In this document: one piece after another, positions 7,948 through 10,018 of the stretch
Numbering within the stretch: position 1 is the first letter of the stretch
Layout: every line of letters begins with the position of its first letter
Assembly (NCBI GenBank): GCA_019412865.1
Contig: DXOJ01000789.1
Span: forward strand, 1-10,018
Direction: 5' to 3'
Source: Bacteroides sp.
Lineage (GTDB): Bacteria > Bacteroidota > Bacteroidia > Bacteroidales > Bacteroidaceae
DNA: 10,018 nt
Notes under the pieces: generated by a model
The model's input: only the letters and a program-made list of their open reading frames with translations
The model's database searches: none
What the model was told of the DNA's origin: nothing
Program-made: the position numbers and the translations under genes

Positions 7948-9675
7948 TTAATAACCAACAGATGTTGCATACAGTCCGATCATTGCTCCTGTAAAGCCAC
8001 CAGCCTCATTAGTAGAAAGAATATCGCCGGAAACGGTTCCTCCTAAATTTAGGAAACCCTTGCCATCAATCGAATAATTAAAACGATAATCATCTCCATT
8101 GGCTGTTACTTGCAGTGTCACAGGTTTCTCTGTTTCTATCTTCACCTCACCCAGGACACTCGCTTGTCCTTTTTCGGTTCTTTGCAGTATCAGGTAATAG
8201 TCTTTCCCCTTTTTAGTGATACCGAAAACATAGTGATATCTTTCATTCTGATAACATGTTATACCGGCAAAATCTTTCTCATTTTTCGGTTTGTACTCCA
8301 TGGTTGCTGCCGCTGTAAATTGATTATGCTGCTGACGGTAGAACAAGGTAGAAGTAGGTTTCACTTCATTGATATTTGAGGTAAAAGGGATGATCCGCAA
8401 CCCTTTATCGGTCATATCAACGAAATCTTCACGAGGACCTCTAAGACCGATCCATCTAAGGTCTAATGTCTTATCGGAGAAATCATCCTTAAAGACAAAG
8501 TTGCCACTAGGCAAATAACCGTTTTTCCCTGTTTGGTTCTCAACTCCCGAAGGCATCTTCAATGTAGGTTTCATAGGGATAAGCCCATTCTCGAAAACGG
8601 GAAATGTTCCGCTCCAGTCCACCGGAAGAATAAAAGTTTCGCGTCCGGTATTCACTCTGTTCTTCTCATTGGGGCGTATTCCTAAAAATACACCATAATA
8701 TTTTCCGTCGGGTCCCTCCACTAAGTCTGCATGACCAGCCCAGTCTACTTTATTCGCCCGATTTGCAGGAAAATAGCGTTGAGTTAAAATAGGATTATTA
8801 TTTGACGGAAAATAAGGTCCTTTCGGATGATCACTTACAAAAATGACTTCGCTATGCCAGCCTCCGGTTCCTCCTTCCGCACACATTAAATAATAACGTC
8901 CATCTTTCTTATAGATATGAGGAGCTTCAATCCATATCGGCTTTTCTTCTATATTAACGCCACCGTTTACTATGATCCGGTCCGTTCCCGGAACCACTTT
9001 ATCATTCTCCACATCATAATCCCATATTTTTATGACACGGTGTCCCGAATAACGCTCGTTTGCTTTAGCAGGAGCATCATTATGTACCACGTATGCCTTG
9101 CCATTATCATCAAAGAAAAGAGAAGGATCAATGCCTTCAAATTGAAGTTTGACCGGATCACTCCAGCCATTCTCCGGATTCTTTGTCTTTACCACCATAT
9201 TTCCAAAGCCACCGGAAAATTGAGTGGTTATCATATAAAACGTATCATTATTGGGATTATATCTTATAGCAGGAGCATATACACCAGCACTAATACCACA
9301 ATCTTCAACCTTTAATTGTGACGTTCTGTCCAGCACATGACCGATTTGTTTCCAGTTGACCAAATCATTAGAATGGAAAATAGGTACCCCGGGAAACATA
9401 GCAAAAGATGAGCATACTAAATAATAATCATTACCTTTCCGCGTTATACTCGGATCGGGATAGCAACCCTGCAAAATAGGATTATAGAACTCACCTGGCT
9501 TTAAAGGATTGTTTTGATAAATAGCATCCTCCCCCTGATAAATAAATTGCGTAAAGACAGGAGTATTTTTTGTTATTTTACCCTTGCCACTCACCTCCAT
9601 ATTAAAAAACAGCACAATAAATACGACAAGACCCACAGATTGCCAGCCCGACAAAATCAATTTTAATGTTCTCAT
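7948..9675 (-). CDS. GH43 beta-xylosidase / alpha-L-arabinofuranosidase with C-terminal beta-sandwich
   Basis: This 575-residue exported enzyme probably removes terminal beta-D-xylose or alpha-L-arabinofuranose from pentose-rich oligosaccharides in the periplasm. Residues 1-30 look like a Sec signal peptide, with a hydrophobic core near 15-25 and likely cleavage after VSG. There is no lipobox cysteine. Residues 64-370 form the GH43 five-bladed propeller. The three expected catalytic acids are visible: general base D74 in YPDPS, pKa modulator D183 in GIDPS, and general acid E250 in WIEAPHIY. The blocks FPGVPIFHSNDLVNWKQIG and AEGGTGGWHSE are typical of the subfamilies that carry a GH43_C2 domain, and residues 395-573 fit that concanavalin-like domain (SIDG, AGGFTGAMIGLYA). 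It is the first gene of the apparent four-gene operon, with 24 bp before the next start. The ATG is preceded only by A/T-rich sequence, as is common in Bacteroides. Family assignment is firm. The choice between xylosidase and arabinofuranosidase is not possible by eye. Confidence 0.93.
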   Translation of the reverse strand: MRTLKLILSGWQSVGLVVFIVLFFNMEVSGKGKITKNTPVFTQFIYQGEDAIYQNNPLKPGEFYNPILQGCYPDPSITRKGNDYYLVCSSFAMFPGVPIFHSNDLVNWKQIGHVLDRTSQLKVEDCGISAGVYAPAIRYNPNNDTFYMITTQFSGGFGNMVVKTKNPENGWSDPVKLQFEGIDPSLFFDDNGKAYVVHNDAPAKANERYSGHRVIKIWDYDVENDKVVPGTDRIIVNGGVNIEEKPIWIEAPHIYKKDGRYYLMCAEGGTGGWHSEVIFVSDHPKGPYFPSNNNPILTQRYFPANRANKVDWAGHADLVEGPDGKYYGVFLGIRPNEKNRVNTGRETFILPVDWSGTFPVFENGLIPMKPTLKMPSGVENQTGKNGYLPSGNFVFKDDFSDKTLDLRWIGLRGPREDFVDMTDKGLRIIPFTSNINEVKPTSTLFYRQQHNQFTAAATMEYKPKNEKDFAGITCYQNERYHYVFGITKKGKDYYLILQRTEKGQASVLGEVKIETEKPVTLQVTANGDDYRFNYSIDGKGFLNLGGTVSGDILSTNEAGGFTGAMIGLYATSVGY

Positions 9676-9723
9676 ATTATCACTTTTTATTTTCTATAAT
9701 TTTCTGTTCCATAGTAGTGTTTG

Positions 9724-9731
9724 CAAATGTA
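9724..9731 (-). promoter_or_regulatory. Bacteroides-type -7 element of the four-gene operon
   Basis: On the minus strand TACATTTG matches TAnnTTTG exactly and lies 48 bp before the ATG at 9675. No TTTG is found at the expected -33 distance (near 9750-9755, where the sequence is ATAT/CATA-like). The promoter therefore looks weak on its own and likely depends on an activator bound at the upstream half-sites. Confidence 0.6.
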
Positions 9732-9761
9732 TCGATTCGGTTTTATCATATATGTACAATC

Positions 9762-9830
9762 ATGATACAGGCATCTATATACAGGTTACATTTATCACAG
9801 ACATGTAACATGATTCTTTTCTGATGTAAC
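9762..9830 (-). promoter_or_regulatory. Four phased half-sites upstream of the operon promoter
   Basis: On the plus strand the half-sites are ATGATAC (9762-9768), AGGTTAC (9783-9789), ATGTAAC (9803-9809) and ATGTAAC (9824-9830). Their starts are 21, 20 and 21 bp apart, the same pattern as at 2002-2070, and the first begins 38 bp from the start of the -7 element (37 in the other array). In three of the four copies a TC follows at repeat positions 13-14, suggesting a two-part half-site. This fits a shared AraC-type activator with two helix-turn-helix contacts per half-site, but no regulator gene lies in the window to confirm it. Confidence 0.55.
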
Positions 9831-9883
9831 AAAAAGCCCCAAAACAGAAAAATGGTAAGATAAATAACTACATTACCTATTAT

Positions 9884-9920
9884 TTCAGCACTTTTATTTC
9901 CCATCATATAAAATGCTGAA
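9884..9920. repeat. Inverted repeat, 13-bp interrupted stem
   Basis: TTCAGCA (9884-9890) pairs with TGCTGAA (9914-9920), and inside it TTTTAT (9892-9897) pairs with ATAAAA (9908-9913). One unpaired C lies between the two stem parts and the loop is 10 nt. No T-tract follows on either strand, so a simple terminator is not supported. It lies about 150 bp upstream of the operon promoter. Role unknown. Confidence 0.6.
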
Positions 9921-9944
9921 TATCAAGAATTAGCAAATATTCAT

Positions 9945-9960
9945 TTTCCTTTAAAGGAAA
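9945..9960. repeat. Perfect 16-bp palindrome
   Basis: The bases 9945-9960 (TTTCCTTTAAAGGAAA) read the same on both strands and are centred on TTTAAA. With no spacer it is better suited to binding a symmetric protein dimer than to forming an RNA hairpin. It could serve a divergent or upstream gene outside the window. No function can be assigned. Confidence 0.5.
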
Positions 9961-9979
9961 GCCCCCGTTGTACTAAATC

Positions 9980-10018
9980 CCGCATACGTAATAGCTAAAG
10001 TTTGCTATCTGTATGCGG
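9980..10018. repeat. Inverted repeat at the window edge, possible terminator
   Basis: CCGCATAC (9980-9987) pairs with GTATGCGG (10011-10018), and inside it ATAGC (9991-9995) pairs with GCTAT (10004-10008). Small unpaired bases lie between the two stems and the loop is 8 nt. The repeat ends on the last base of the window, so it may extend further. It could be the terminator of a neighbouring gene or a recombination or transposon end. On the minus strand the downstream flank (GATTTAG) is only weakly T-rich. Confidence 0.55.

Larger units (their letters stand above)
2131..9675 (-). other. Apparent four-gene glycosidase operon
   Basis: The GH43, GH31, GH97 and GH43-CBM6 genes follow each other on one strand with gaps of 24 bp, 53 bp (or an overlap, depending on the GH97 start) and 19 bp. 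No promoter or terminator is seen between them. The only promoter found is upstream of the first gene. The fifth gene, after a gap of about 217 bp, has its own promoter and is treated as a separate unit. Confidence 0.75.
9676..10018. other. Non-coding region upstream of the operon
   Basis: No credible gene is seen here. From left to right it holds the leader of the first GH43 gene, the -7 element (9724-9731), the four-half-site array (9762-9830), and three inverted repeats (9884-10018). No plus-strand promoter matching TAnnTTTG is found, so a divergent gene starting just past the window is not supported. Confidence 0.6.

Noticed and set aside
9802..9812. Palindrome CATGTAACATG as a separate dimer operator
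   Set aside because: The symmetry is not found in the other half-sites, while the direct repeat with 21-20-21 spacing explains this copy together with seven others.
1..10018. CRISPR arrays, tRNA or rRNA genes, insertion sequences
   Set aside because: No regularly spaced long repeats, RNA signatures or transposase-like frames were seen. Nearly all of the window is accounted for by the five glycosidase genes.

Overview
The window reads as part of a polysaccharide utilization locus (PUL) from a gut-type Bacteroides or close relative. The support is AT-leaning DNA, weak Shine-Dalgarno sequences, Bacteroidota-type promoter elements (TTTG / TAnnTTTG), and a dense set of exported glycoside hydrolases of the GH43, GH31 and GH97 families. 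No SusC/SusD pair, sensor-regulator, RNA gene, mobile element or CRISPR is visible, so the uptake and sensing parts of the locus must lie outside the window.

All five genes are on the minus strand and are read from right to left. Four form a tight apparent operon. It starts with a GH43 enzyme with a C-terminal beta-sandwich domain (7948-9675), then a GH31 alpha-xylosidase-like enzyme (5479-7923), a GH97 enzyme with the retaining-type nucleophile (3482-5425), and a GH43 enzyme fused to a CBM6-like module (2131-3462). A fifth gene (180-1913) is a lipoprotein paralogue of the first GH43. It has its own promoter (1965-1994), which overlaps an upstream TTG codon that would otherwise extend the reading frame.

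The enzymes make sense as an exo-acting set that strips side chains from a branched, pentose-rich plant glycan. GH43 removes alpha-L-arabinofuranose or beta-D-xylose, GH31 removes alpha-D-xylose, and GH97 removes alpha-galactose or beta-L-arabinopyranose. Substituted arabinoxylan is my first guess for the substrate and arabinan or arabinogalactan side chains the second. All five proteins carry export signals, and one of them is a lipoprotein.

The most interesting signal is regulatory. Both promoters are preceded by four half-sites of the form ATGTWAC. They are spaced 21-20-21 bp in both places and begin 37 or 38 bp from the start of the -7 element. This looks like an array for an AraC-type (hybrid two-component system, HTCS) activator that switches on the four-gene operon and the single gene together. 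The right edge (9884-10018) holds three inverted repeats of unknown role, the last ending exactly at the window border.
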